From assembly GCA_017626275.1 (NCBI GenBank), contig JAGAJD010000220.1:1-8486 (forward strand): a stretch of DNA of 8,486 bases. The letters are read 5' to 3'. Numbering within the stretch: the first letter of the stretch is position 1; the number at the start of each line of letters is the position of its first letter. The notes beneath the pieces are model-generated. The model worked only from the letters and a program-made list of their open reading frames with translations. It was not told the DNA's origin and searched no databases. Source of the stretch: Lachnospira sp. Its GTDB lineage: Bacteria; Bacillota; Clostridia; Lachnospirales; Lachnospiraceae. Below, one piece after another: positions 1-6,730 of this stretch. The translations under genes were made by a program, and so were the position numbers.

Positions 1-340
1 ATGTAAGCCCCTTATATCTTCCCGTATCATTATATTTCTGCTGCATATTATACTTTGCCCTGCCCTCAGTTGCCACTGCATCTGCCACCTTTTCAAGCAG
101 CTCCTCATCAAATGTTGCAGCCAGTCCTATCGCCTGTGGAAATATTGTTGCCGTTCCGGCTCTTGCAACTCCATGAAGTCCCTCATTCCACCAGTCATAG
201 CCTTTAATATTAAGCCGCTCAACCGGAGGCGCACTGTTTACTGTCTGATATACCAGTTCCTCAAGAGTCATCTGATTTACCAGTTCTTCCGCTTTCTTTC
301 TGTATGTCTCACATAATTCCTGATTTTCTGTTGATTCCAT
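1..340 (-). CDS. Glycoside hydrolase family 3 beta-glycosidase (beta-xylosidase/beta-glucosidase type), N-terminal part
   Basis: This is the first 113 codons of a gene that runs leftward out of the window. The start is ATG at 338-340, preceded by a GGAGG ribosome binding site (complement of 347-351) with 6 nt spacing. The protein has the N-terminal signature of GH3 exo-glycosidases. A 'VNQMTLEELV' helix near residues 21-30 is followed by 'DWWNEGLHGVARAG' at about 49-62, 'FPQAIGLAATFD' at about 67-78, and 'EGRAKYN' with 'GRYKGLT' just before the cut. In this family these segments belong to the (beta/alpha)8 domain that binds the terminal sugar; the catalytic Asp lies further on and is not in the window. 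I see no signal peptide, so a cytoplasmic enzyme acting on imported oligosaccharides is likely. The subgroup resembles bacterial beta-xylosidases, but xylo- versus gluco-specificity cannot be decided from this piece. The divergent AraC-family gene is the likely regulator. Confidence 0.93.
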   Translation of the reverse strand, partial: MESTENQELCETYRKKAEELVNQMTLEELVYQTVNSAPPVERLNIKGYDWWNEGLHGVARAGTATIFPQAIGLAATFDEELLEKVADAVATEGRAKYNMQQKYNDTGRYKGLT

Positions 341-370
341 GACAATCCTCCATTTCAAAACTATATAGAA

Positions 371-399
371 ATAATACCTTAACAGCATTTTAATGTCTT
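371..399 (-). promoter_or_regulatory. Putative sigma-A-type promoter of the GH3 gene
   Basis: Read leftward, a -10-like TATTAT (complement of 371-376, 5 of 6 consensus bases) lies 17 bp from a -35-like AAGACA (complement of 394-399, 4 of 6). This would start transcription near 364, about 24 nt before the GH3 ATG. The weak -35 fits a promoter that needs an activator. It is a prediction by eye only. Confidence 0.45.
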
Positions 400-412
400 A
401 TCATTTTTATCA
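398..412. repeat. Short direct repeat next to the GH3 -35 element, possible regulator site
   Basis: TTATCA occurs at 398-403 and again at 407-412, a 9-bp period, so both copies lie close to the same DNA face. The repeat overlaps and abuts the -35-like element of the GH3 promoter. AraC-type activators usually bind direct-repeat half-sites next to the -35, so this could be the operator of the neighbouring regulator. The sequence is AT-rich and short, so chance is a real alternative. Confidence 0.25.
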
Positions 413-428
413 CATAACTCCTCAAATA

Positions 429-457
429 TTGACCTATTTTTGCTTTTATATTAGACT
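429..457 (+). promoter_or_regulatory. Putative sigma-A-type promoter of the AraC-family gene
   Basis: TTGACC at 429-434 (5 of 6 of the -35 consensus) and TAGACT at 452-457 (4 of 6 of the -10) are separated by 17 bp. Transcription would begin near 464. This leaves only about 11 nt before the ATG at 475 but about 29 nt before the ATG at 493, which favours the later start codon. Confidence 0.5.
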
Positions 458-476
458 ATAAACAAATAACTAAAAT

Positions 477-480
477 GGAG
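477..480 (+). promoter_or_regulatory. Ribosome binding site favouring the start at 493
   Basis: GGAG at 477-480 sits 12 nt before the ATG at 493. That is long but usable spacing. The ATG at 475 has no purine-rich site upstream. Confidence 0.4.
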
Positions 481-492
481 TTTACAATTACT

Positions 493-1341
493 ATGATTAA
501 ATACTTAGACGGAACACACGAGACAATTAAATATACAACAGACACTCTTGTAAAAGTCTACAATAACTCCAGTTGCCGCTCATATCCTCTGCACTGGCAT
601 ACGGGAATTGAAATAATTCTTGTTCAGGAAAATGTTTATGACGCTGTAATACGTGATACACCTGTACATCTGAAATCGGGAGATATCTTAATTATCCCTC
701 CGGGAGAACTCCATAGACTGACAGCACCAACTGATTATGGACGACGCATAATTTTGCAGACAGACTACCCTATTTTTTCACACAGCCATGAAATGCGTAC
801 GCTTCTTAACCTGTTAAAGCCTTTTTGCCATATCTGCTCCGACGAAGATATTCTGCTTAATAAACTTACAGAGATTTTACTCGCCATTGATGAGGAATAT
901 ACTAATGCCGATGATTTTTTTGAGACGGCTGTTATGTCACTTATTGAGAAGTTTTTTGTCGTTCTTGGACGACATACCCTTCCACACATAAATACGGTCT
1001 CCGCTGCTGATAAAAACACACTTACTTTTTTAACCATATGTAATTATATTAATGCTAATTTTAATCTTGGAATTACTTTAGAAAGCACTGCCAAACTCGC
1101 CGGATACAGCAAGTCATATTTTTGCAGATTTTTTAAGAAATATGCCGGAAAATCCTTTTACCAATATCTTTTGGAAGTACAGATTTCCCACGCTGACTAT
1201 CTGCTATGTTCAACTACATACCAAATAACAGATATTGCCCTTGATTCAGGCTTTCACAGTATTGCAACCTTTAACAGGGTATTTGCAAATTTTCACGGCT
1301 GTTCACCGTCAGAATACAGAAAGCTTTTTACCAAAGCATAA
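493..1341 (+). CDS. AraC/XylS-family transcriptional regulator with N-terminal cupin domain
   Basis: This 282-aa protein has the two-domain layout of sugar-responsive AraC regulators. Residues about 30-90 form a cupin-like sensing domain with 'HWHTGIEI' at 34-41 and 'GDILIIPPGELH' at 63-74. The C-terminal 100 residues carry two helix-turn-helix units: 'LESTAKLAGYSKSYFCRFFK' (196-215) and 'ITDIALDSGFHSIATFNRVF' (245-264). The family signature end 'GCSPSEYRK' follows at 269-277. An in-frame ATG at 475 would add 6 residues. I prefer 493 because of the upstream GGAG and the predicted transcription start near 464, and because homologues commonly begin with a similar M-x-Y-x-D-G-T-H-E stretch (recalled, not searched). 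The gene is divergent from the GH3 glycosidase, so it probably activates that gene in response to a sugar. The ligand cannot be read from the sequence. No terminator is visible before the convergent rnpB, 26 bp downstream. Confidence 0.93.
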   Translation: MIKYLDGTHETIKYTTDTLVKVYNNSSCRSYPLHWHTGIEIILVQENVYDAVIRDTPVHLKSGDILIIPPGELHRLTAPTDYGRRIILQTDYPIFSHSHEMRTLLNLLKPFCHICSDEDILLNKLTEILLAIDEEYTNADDFFETAVMSLIEKFFVVLGRHTLPHINTVSAADKNTLTFLTICNYINANFNLGITLESTAKLAGYSKSYFCRFFKKYAGKSFYQYLLEVQISHADYLLCSTTYQITDIALDSGFHSIATFNRVFANFHGCSPSEYRKLFTKA

Positions 1342-1361
1342 ATACATGTGATTTAATATAT

Positions 1362-1367
1362 AAAAAA
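1362..1367 (-). terminator. rnpB: U tract at the 3' end of rnpB
   Basis: Six T (minus strand) follow directly after the 3' strand of the P1 helix, then an AT-rich stretch. There is no separate local GC-rich hairpin before the T run. If this is where transcription ends, the closing P1 helix of the RNase P RNA would have to serve as the stem, or ends would be trimmed after readthrough. Weakly supported. Confidence 0.35.
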
Positions 1368-1710
1368 GAGCAGCACTATAAGCCGGGTTATGTATCTGAT
1401 GATCATCTATCTAGTCCTGCTGTTGCCAGCAGGCTCAAGCGACCTACCTAAAAGCACGACGGGCAGCCGTATCGCTTTATATTCGGTCTTGCTTCGGATG
1501 GGGTTTACATAGCCACTACTGTTACCAGCAGTGCGGTAGTCTCTTAAACTGCCTTTCCACCCTTACCGGCAAAAAGCCGGCGGTATATCTCTGTTGCACT
1601 AGCCTTGGAGTCGCCTCCACCGGACGTTATCCGGCACCCTGCCCTATGAAGCCCGGACTTTCCTCACCTGCTGCCTTTCGGCACTGCAGCCGCGATCATC
1701 TGTGCTACTC
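1368..1710 (-). ncRNA. rnpB: RNase P RNA (M1 RNA), bacterial type A
   Basis: This is the catalytic RNA that removes 5' leaders from pre-tRNAs. Read on the minus strand, it contains the near-universal core GAGGAAAGTCCGGGCTTC (complement of 1648-1665), directly followed by CATAGGGCAGGGTGCC as in the E. coli RNA. Further on come GCAACAGAGA, a GTAAGGGTG block, the GGTAGG of the CCA-binding P15 loop (complement of 1443-1448), AGATAGATGATC, and the 3' core ACCCGGCTTATAG. The ends are set by the P1 helix: GAGTAGCAC (complement of 1702-1710) pairs over 9 positions with GTGCTGCTC (complement of 1368-1376). The length of about 343 nt and the order of blocks match the ancestral type A fold, not the Bacillus type B. 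The gene starts about 14 nt after the stop of the PilZ gene and ends in a U tract. Exact mature ends may differ by a few nucleotides. Confidence 0.97.
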
Positions 1711-1724
1711 TTTTTATATTTAAT

Positions 1725-2072
1725 TTAACTCATATTTTTGTTTACCATACAGAAAACGTCAATGCGGAATTGTTCTTCTTTTCCCAAGCCGATAAAACGG
1801 CAGCCATATACTGTTCCATCTGTATGTTTTGCGGCAATCCTGACAATCTCAATTACTGTTGCAATATTGTCACAGCCGCTTACCTCAAGCTTCATGTCAT
1901 AAAAAGAATTTATCGGAAGTTCCTTATCCGTCTTAAATGCAATTCCTCCACTTGAGATATTCTCTACATGTACCGGAATAAATGCTCCGTCTTTATCTTT
2001 TTCATCGATTGGACGAATTGATAAATCCGCATCAACCGAAATTCTCTGTTTTCTTCTTCTTTCTATTTCCAT
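1725..2072 (-). CDS. Small single-domain PilZ protein, putative c-di-GMP receptor
   Basis: This 115-aa protein is almost entirely one PilZ domain. The two c-di-GMP-contacting motifs are visible: RxxxR in 'RRKQR' at residues 6-10, and the (D/N)xSxxG loop as 'NISSGG' at 38-43. The later beta-barrel strand carries 'YGCRFIGL' at 79-86. In the family, c-di-GMP binding changes how the domain contacts a partner, often in flagellar motility or polysaccharide secretion; here the partner is unknown. The chosen ATG (complement of 2070-2072) has a GGGGGA site 7 nt upstream. The open frame extends to an ATG at 2121-2123, but that version overlaps the end of queA and adds 17 residues unrelated to the domain. 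The gene lies 25 nt after the queA stop and 14 nt before rnpB, so cotranscription with queA is likely. Confidence 0.88.
   Translation of the reverse strand: MEIERRRKQRISVDADLSIRPIDEKDKDGAFIPVHVENISSGGIAFKTDKELPINSFYDMKLEVSGCDNIATVIEIVRIAAKHTDGTVYGCRFIGLGKEEQFRIDVFCMVNKNMS
1757..1762 (-). promoter_or_regulatory. Possible -35 element for rnpB inside the 3' end of the PilZ gene
   Basis: TTGACG (complement of 1757-1762) is the best -35-like hexamer upstream of rnpB. At 17 bp spacing the -10 position reads only AAAAAT, a poor match. AT-rich TAAATA-type sequences closer to the gene lack a good -35 partner. A dedicated rnpB promoter is expected biologically but is not clearly visible. Confidence 0.2.
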
Positions 2073-2079
2073 AAAGTAT

Positions 2080-2085
2080 TCCCCC
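2080..2085 (-). promoter_or_regulatory. Ribosome binding site deciding the PilZ gene start
   Basis: GGGGGA (complement of 2080-2085) lies 7 nt before the ATG at 2072, in the 25-nt gap after queA. It supports this start over the in-frame upstream ATGs at 2087 and 2123. Confidence 0.6.
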
Positions 2086-2097
2086 ATCTTATCATAC

Positions 2098-3129
2098 TTA
2101 ATGTATAAACATAGCGTCCCCAAAACTAAAAAATCTGTATTTTTCCTCTACAGCTTTTTCGTATGCCGCTAAAACATGTTCTCTTCCTGCCAAAGCCGAT
2201 ACGAGCATTACAAGCGTAGATTCCGGAAGATGAAAATTAGTAATCAGACAGTCAATAACCTTAAACCTGTATCCCGGATATATAAATATCTGCGTCCAGC
2301 CGCTGCATGCTTTCAGCGTACCGTCGGCCTCTGCCGCTGATTCTAAGGTTCTTGTACTTGTCGTTCCTACGGAAATAATCCTCTTGCCGTTTTTCTTTGC
2401 CCTGTTGACCTTTTCTGCCGCTTCTTCAGAAACCATATAAAACTCTGAATGCATATGATGCTCCTGAATATTTTCTGTCTTCACAGGTCTGAAAGTTCCC
2501 AAACCTACATGCAGTGTCACTCGTGCAATGTCAACACCTTTATCCTCTATTTTCTGCAACAATTCTTCAGTAAAATGAAGTCCTGCTGTCGGTGCCGCAG
2601 CCGAACCCTCATGTTTTGCATAAACCGTCTGGTATCTGTTCTTATCCTCAAGCTTATGCGTGATATACGGCGGTAGAGGCATCTGACCTAATTCATCTAA
2701 TATCTCCTCAAAAATACCGTCATAAGTAAATTGTATCACACGATTGCCCTCTTCGACAATGGCAATTATTTCACCGATTAATTTTCCGCCTCCAAAACTG
2801 ATTTTCGTACCAACCTTTGCTTTCTTTCCCGGTTTTACAAGTACTTCCCATGTATCCTTTAAATCCTGCTTTCTTGTGAGCAAAAGGACTTCAATCGCAG
2901 CACCCGTACCAACCTTTTCACCAATAAGTCTTGCCGGAAGCACCTTTGTATCATTAATAACAAGACAGTCTCCCGGATTAAGATATTCGATGATATCCTT
3001 AAAAATCTTATGCTCTATTTCACCTGTCTCTTTATCAAGAACCATTAATCTTGAACTTGAGCGATCTGATAACGGATCCTGCGCAATCAGTTCCTGTGGC
3101 AGTTCATAATAAAAATCATGTAAATTCAT
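2098..3129 (-). CDS. queA: S-adenosylmethionine:tRNA ribosyltransferase-isomerase (queuosine biosynthesis)
   Basis: QueA transfers and isomerises the ribosyl part of SAM onto 7-aminomethyl-7-deazaguanine at wobble position 34 of GUN-anticodon tRNAs (Tyr, His, Asn, Asp), making epoxyqueuosine. The 343-aa length is normal for the family. Characteristic segments are visible throughout: '[12 protein letters not shown]' at 8-19, '[13 protein letters not shown]' at 56-68, '[17 protein letters not shown]' at 175-191, '[10 protein letters not shown]' at 207-216, '[11 protein letters not shown]' at 254-264, '[19 protein letters not shown]' at 297-315, and the C-terminal '[10 protein letters not shown]'. 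The ATG (complement of 3127-3129) has GGAG 5 nt upstream. The gene follows pheT by 29 nt with no visible terminator, so it is probably in the pheST transcript. Other queuosine genes, including tgt, are not in the window. Confidence 0.98.
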   Translation of the reverse strand: MNLHDFYYELPQELIAQDPLSDRSSSRLMVLDKETGEIEHKIFKDIIEYLNPGDCLVINDTKVLPARLIGEKVGTGAAIEVLLLTRKQDLKDTWEVLVKPGKKAKVGTKISFGGGKLIGEIIAIVEEGNRVIQFTYDGIFEEILDELGQMPLPPYITHKLEDKNRYQTVYAKHEGSAAAPTAGLHFTEELLQKIEDKGVDIARVTLHVGLGTFRPVKTENIQEHHMHSEFYMVSEEAAEKVNRAKKNGKRIISVGTTSTRTLESAAEADGTLKACSGWTQIFIYPGYRFKVIDCLITNFHLPESTLVMLVSALAGREHVLAAYEKAVEEKYRFFSFGDAMFIH

Positions 3130-3158
3130 TGATTCTCCATTCCCAAATCTTTCTGATA

Positions 3159-5582
3159 TTAAGAACGAAGCTCTATTCCCATATCAGAAAGGTCTTTTAA
3201 AATCTTTTCCATAACAGGCTGGATATCTTTATCCTCCAATGTTCTGTCATTAGCACGGAAAGATATCGTATATGCAACTGACTTATATCCCTCTTTAATC
3301 TGTGCTCCCTCGTAAATATCAAAGAGATTATAGCTTTCCAACAGCTTTCCTCCTCTCTTTTCAATTACCTTTTCCACAGTTCCAACAAGCACTGACTTAG
3401 GCATAACCATGCTTATATCTCTTGTAACAGCCGGGAACTTTGCAATACCTTTATATTTTCTGTCAAAAGAGGCCATTTGCGTTACTGCCAAAAGATCAAT
3501 AACTGCAATATACGTTCTCTCACCAATACCGTAAGTATCTGTCACATCAGGGTGAACCTCACCGATATAACCTATTACAGTATCACCGTAAATAATATTT
3601 GCCTGACGTCCCGGGTGGAGATATTCCTTTCCTGATTCCGGATCATACTGTGGCTTTTCTGTCATTCCTATTTTTTCGAGAAATTCTTCCACAACGCCCT
3701 TCATCGTAAAGAAATCGCCGTCTCCGTAGAAGCCCAGTGTAAACTGCACTCTTTCGTCAGGAAGCTCACTGCCTTCTGCCGGAAGATAAACCTTTGCAAG
3801 CTCATAAAGCTTTACTGCCTTATTTCTTCTGTTATAATTCGTTGAAAGAGAATTTAACATTCCATTAAGCGGAAGTGTTCTCATAATTGAAAAATCTTCT
3901 CCCAAAGGATTAGAAATCACAACTGTCTTTCTAAATTCAGAATACTTCGCAAGCTTTAACTTATCAAATACCTTAGGACTCTCAAAAGAATATGTCATTG
4001 CCTGTGAAAATCCGCAGAACTGTGCTATCTCTCCTGCTACATCTTCAATACTCTGCTTAAACGAAATCTTACCCATTGTAGATGCACCGCTTGGAAGTGT
4101 TGTCGGAATATTATCATAGCCGAAGAATCTTGCAACTTCCTCTGCGATATCGGCAGTTCTTAATAAATCCTGTCTGAATGTAGGGATAATAAGCTCATTG
4201 GCAGCTTCATCATACTCTAACTCAAGCATCTTAAAATATCCTAACATTTCTTCTGTTGAAATATCAGTTCCAAGCAAAGAATTAATTCTTTCAGGCTCAA
4301 ATGCAACTCTTACTCTTTCCTTTTTATTCGGATAGACATCAACTGCACCGCCTACCACTTCACCTGCTCCAAGTTCCTCAATTAACTGGCATGCTCTGTT
4401 CATTGCAGCCATTGCATTTTCCGGATCGAGTCCCTTTTCAAACTTTCCTGATGCATCTGTACGCAGACCCAATTTCTTAGTAGACTTTCTGATGCTTGTT
4501 CCGTCAAATGTTGCCGCCTCAAAGAGCATTGTCTTAACATCGTCTGTTATCTTAGAATTTTCACCGCCCATGATACCTGCAAGTCCGACTGCCTTTTCGC
4601 CGTCACAAATCATAAGCATTGAAGAATCAAGTTCTCTTTCCTGTCCGTCAAGCGTTACAAACTTTTCTCCGTCTGCAGCACGTCTGACTACAATCCTGCC
4701 GCCTGCGATAGTATCGTAATCATAAGCATGCATAGGCTGTCCATACTCTTCCATTACATAATTAGTTATATCTACAATATTATTAATCGGTCTGATTCCT
4801 GCCGAAGCAAGTCTTCTCTGCATCCACTTAGGTGACGGAGCAAGCTTTATATTCTTTACAAGTCTTGCCGTATATCTTGTACAAAGGTCCTCAGCTTCAA
4901 CCTCAACCTTTACATAATCGTTAACATTTTCAGAATTGCCTGTCTCCGTAACAACAGGCGGTTGAAATGGCTTTCTGAATGTAGCGGCTGCTTCCCTTGC
5001 AATACCTATTACGCTGTAACAGTCTACTCTGTTATTAGTAATCTCATATTCAAATACAGTATCGTTAAGTCCAAGATATTCAACTGCACTTGAACCTACA
5101 ACAGCATCATCTCCGAGAATATATATTCCGTCCTCAGCGGCATCAGGGTAAAATTCTCTTGAAGAACCAAGTTCTTCAATGGAGCACATCATGCCGAAGC
5201 TCTCAACGCCTCTTAACTTTCCCTTCTTAATCTTAATTCCGTCCTCAGGAAGCGCTCCTCCGTCATGACCTCCTGCGACGCGTCCTCCGTCTAATACAAC
5301 AGGAACCTTCTGTCCTGACGAACCGACAGGAATATTAGGAGCACCTGTTACTATCTGAACAGTTTCATTTCCAACATTAACCTGACATACAACAAGCTTA
5401 TCTGCGTCAGGGTGCTTTTCTACTGATTCAATCTGTCCTACTACAATCTTATCAAGATTTTTGTCAAACTTTGTATATCCCTCAACCTTTGTTCCTGAAA
5501 GCGTCATTGCGTCCCTGAATTCCTGATCAGTAACGTCAAGTCCCGGAACCATTGCCTTAATCCAATTTAAAGATGTATTCAT
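3159..5582 (-). CDS. pheT: Phenylalanyl-tRNA synthetase beta subunit
   Basis: This is the beta subunit of the cytoplasmic alpha2beta2 PheRS, which recognises and edits tRNA-Phe. The 807 aa are the usual bacterial length, and all domains are present in order. An EMAP/OB-fold tRNA-binding domain spans about 41-155 ('[21 protein letters not shown]'-type opening). The B3/B4 editing domain spans about 210-385 ('[22 protein letters not shown]' region) and the B5 domain about 405-485 ('[21 protein letters not shown]' region). A synthetase-like core at about 490-700 contains '[20 protein letters not shown]', and the C-terminal FDX-ACB anticodon-binding domain at about 714-806 contains '[11 protein letters not shown]'. 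The ATG (complement of 5580-5582) has AAAGGA 8 nt upstream; a longer frame from a TTG at 5600 would run through that site. The gene lies 52 nt after pheS, as expected of a pheST operon. Confidence 0.98.
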   Translation of the reverse strand: MNTSLNWIKAMVPGLDVTDQEFRDAMTLSGTKVEGYTKFDKNLDKIVVGQIESVEKHPDADKLVVCQVNVGNETVQIVTGAPNIPVGSSGQKVPVVLDGGRVAGGHDGGALPEDGIKIKKGKLRGVESFGMMCSIEELGSSREFYPDAAEDGIYILGDDAVVGSSAVEYLGLNDTVFEYEITNNRVDCYSVIGIAREAAATFRKPFQPPVVTETGNSENVNDYVKVEVEAEDLCTRYTARLVKNIKLAPSPKWMQRRLASAGIRPINNIVDITNYVMEEYGQPMHAYDYDTIAGGRIVVRRAADGEKFVTLDGQERELDSSMLMICDGEKAVGLAGIMGGENSKITDDVKTMLFEAATFDGTSIRKSTKKLGLRTDASGKFEKGLDPENAMAAMNRACQLIEELGAGEVVGGAVDVYPNKKERVRVAFEPERINSLLGTDISTEEMLGYFKMLELEYDEAANELIIPTFRQDLLRTADIAEEVARFFGYDNIPTTLPSGASTMGKISFKQSIEDVAGEIAQFCGFSQAMTYSFESPKVFDKLKLAKYSEFRKTVVISNPLGEDFSIMRTLPLNGMLNSLSTNYNRRNKAVKLYELAKVYLPAEGSELPDERVQFTLGFYGDGDFFTMKGVVEEFLEKIGMTEKPQYDPESGKEYLHPGRQANIIYGDTVIGYIGEVHPDVTDTYGIGERTYIAVIDLLAVTQMASFDRKYKGIAKFPAVTRDISMVMPKSVLVGTVEKVIEKRGGKLLESYNLFDIYEGAQIKEGYKSVAYTISFRANDRTLEDKDIQPVMEKILKDLSDMGIELRS

Positions 5583-5590
5583 GATTATTA

Positions 5591-5596
5591 TCCTTT
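5591..5596 (-). promoter_or_regulatory. pheT: Ribosome binding site deciding the pheT start
   Basis: AAAGGA (complement of 5591-5596) lies 8 nt before the ATG at 5582. The site is part of the in-frame extension to a TTG at 5600, so the extended start can be rejected. Confidence 0.65.
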
Positions 5597-5634
5597 CCAA
5601 TTACCAAAATTTAAGTATGCTATATAACCTCTGC

Positions 5635-6657
5635 CTAGAACTGCTTTAAAAATCTCACATCATTTTCATAGAGAAGTCTCATATCATCAATCTCATATTT
5701 CAATAATGCAATTCTTTCCAAACCAATACCGAATGCAAATCCCGTATACTTATTCTGGTCAATTCCGCTCATCTCAAATACATGCGGGTGTATCATACCG
5801 CAGCCGAGAATCTCAATCCAACCCTCGCCCTTACACATACGACAGCCCTTTCCGCCGCACTTAAAGCATGTAACATCCATCTCTGCGCTAGGCTCTGTAA
5901 ATGGAAAATGATGAGATCTGAACTTAACCTTTGTCTCAGGTCCGAACAGTTCTCTTGCAAACTCTGCGAGTGTTCCCTTTAAGTCTGCAAATGTGATTCC
6001 CTCGTCAATTACCATACCCTCAATCTGATGGAAACATGGAGAATGTGTAGCGTCCACTTCATCAGCTCTGAACACTCTTCCCGGTGCAATCATTCTTATA
6101 GGAAGCTTTCCCTTCTCCATCTCACGCACCTGAACAGGTGATGTCTGTGTTCTAAGCACAACTTTATCATTAATATAAAATGTATCCTGTTCGTCCTTTG
6201 CCGGGTGATTTGCCGGAATATTCAATGCCTCGAAATTATAGTAATCATATTCTACTTCAGGGCCTTCAACAACCTCATAGCCCATTCCGATAAATATCTT
6301 CTTTACTTCTTCCAAAGCTACCGTATTCGGGTGGCTGTGTCCGACATTATTCTTTTTTGCCGGAAGCGTAACATCTATTACTTCACTCTTTAACTGTACT
6401 TCTCTTAACTTTGCAGAAAGCTCTTTTTTGGCATTCTCCAATACTTCCTCAATAGCCTGTCTTGTCTCGTTGACAATCTGTCCAACAACCGGTCTGTCCT
6501 TAGGATCAACATCTTTCATTCCCTTTAAGACCTCAGTAAGCTCACCCTTCTTTCCAAGAAAAGCTACTCTTATCTCGTTTAACTTATCAAGCGAATCAGT
6601 AGAATTAATCTGTACTAACGCCTTTTCTCTGATTTCCTGCAATCTCTCTTTCATCAT
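5635..6657 (-). CDS. pheS: Phenylalanyl-tRNA synthetase alpha subunit
   Basis: This is the catalytic subunit of PheRS, which activates phenylalanine with ATP and charges tRNA-Phe. It is 340 aa, the typical bacterial length. An N-terminal coiled-coil tRNA-binding arm spans about 1-90 ('VAFLGKKGELTEVLKGM' at 31-47). The class II core follows, with motif 1 around 'GPEVEYDYYNFEALNIP' (132-148), motif 2 around 'RVFRADEVDATHSPCFHQIEG' (194-214), and motif 3 as 'GFAFGIGLERIALLKY' (306-321). A four-cysteine knuckle, C264-x2-C267-x4-C272-x2-C275, sits in the usual insertion before 'GWIEILGCGMIHP'. The start is one of two tandem ATGs at 6657 and 6654, with GGAGG 8 nt before the first. A TTG at 6672 overlaps the ribosome binding site and is rejected. 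The gene heads the pheST-queA-PilZ run and has its own promoter. Confidence 0.98.
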   Translation of the reverse strand: MMKERLQEIREKALVQINSTDSLDKLNEIRVAFLGKKGELTEVLKGMKDVDPKDRPVVGQIVNETRQAIEEVLENAKKELSAKLREVQLKSEVIDVTLPAKKNNVGHSHPNTVALEEVKKIFIGMGYEVVEGPEVEYDYYNFEALNIPANHPAKDEQDTFYINDKVVLRTQTSPVQVREMEKGKLPIRMIAPGRVFRADEVDATHSPCFHQIEGMVIDEGITFADLKGTLAEFARELFGPETKVKFRSHHFPFTEPSAEMDVTCFKCGGKGCRMCKGEGWIEILGCGMIHPHVFEMSGIDQNKYTGFAFGIGLERIALLKYEIDDMRLLYENDVRFLKQF

Positions 6658-6665
6658 TATCTTTT

Positions 6666-6670
6666 CCTCC
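6666..6670 (-). promoter_or_regulatory. pheS: Ribosome binding site deciding the pheS start
   Basis: A perfect GGAGG (complement of 6666-6670) lies 8 nt from the ATG at 6657 and 11 nt from the second ATG at 6654. It rules out the in-frame TTG at 6672, which overlaps it. Confidence 0.7.
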
Positions 6671-6692
6671 AAAATAGCAAAACCTAACTTTT

Positions 6693-6720
6693 ATTTTATC
6701 ACATGACTAGGAATTATCAA
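6693..6720 (-). promoter_or_regulatory. Predicted promoter of the pheST-queA operon, extended -10 type
   Basis: Read leftward, TTGATA (complement of 6715-6720, 5 of 6 -35 bases) is followed after 16 bp by TAAAAT (complement of 6693-6698, 5 of 6 -10 bases). A TG one base upstream of the -10 makes an extended -10. The transcript would start near 6686, giving a leader of about 29 nt before pheS that is just enough for the ribosome binding site. This is the best promoter match in the window. Confidence 0.65.
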
Positions 6721-6730
6721 GCAGTTTTCA

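Noticed and set aside
341..474. Catabolite-responsive (CcpA cre) site in the GH3/AraC spacer
   Set aside because: No stretch fits the WTGNAANCGNWNNCW-type consensus on either strand by eye.
1368..1710. Structured non-coding block first considered as a new riboswitch or novel RNA
   Set aside because: The conserved blocks identify it firmly as type A RNase P RNA.
2073..2123. Extended PilZ protein starting inside the end of queA
   Set aside because: The extension overlaps queA, lacks a good ribosome binding site and adds residues outside the PilZ domain. The ATG at 2072 has a GGGGGA site at good distance.
4492..4719. Plus-strand open frames opposite pheT, queA and pheS
   Set aside because: They are antisense to well-conserved coding sequence and have low-complexity translations with no recognisable motif or convincing ribosome binding site.
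5583..5634. Separate promoter or attenuator between pheS and pheT
   Set aside because: The 52-nt gap is AT-rich but shows no paired -35/-10 or hairpin. Simple cotranscription explains it.
5840..5880. Four-cysteine zinc-knuckle-like insert in PheS
   Set aside because: It looks like an unusual metal-binding insertion, but the same C-x2-C-x4-C-x2-C element before 'GWIEILG' is common in PheS from Firmicutes and other bacteria as far as I recall, so it is not a novelty.
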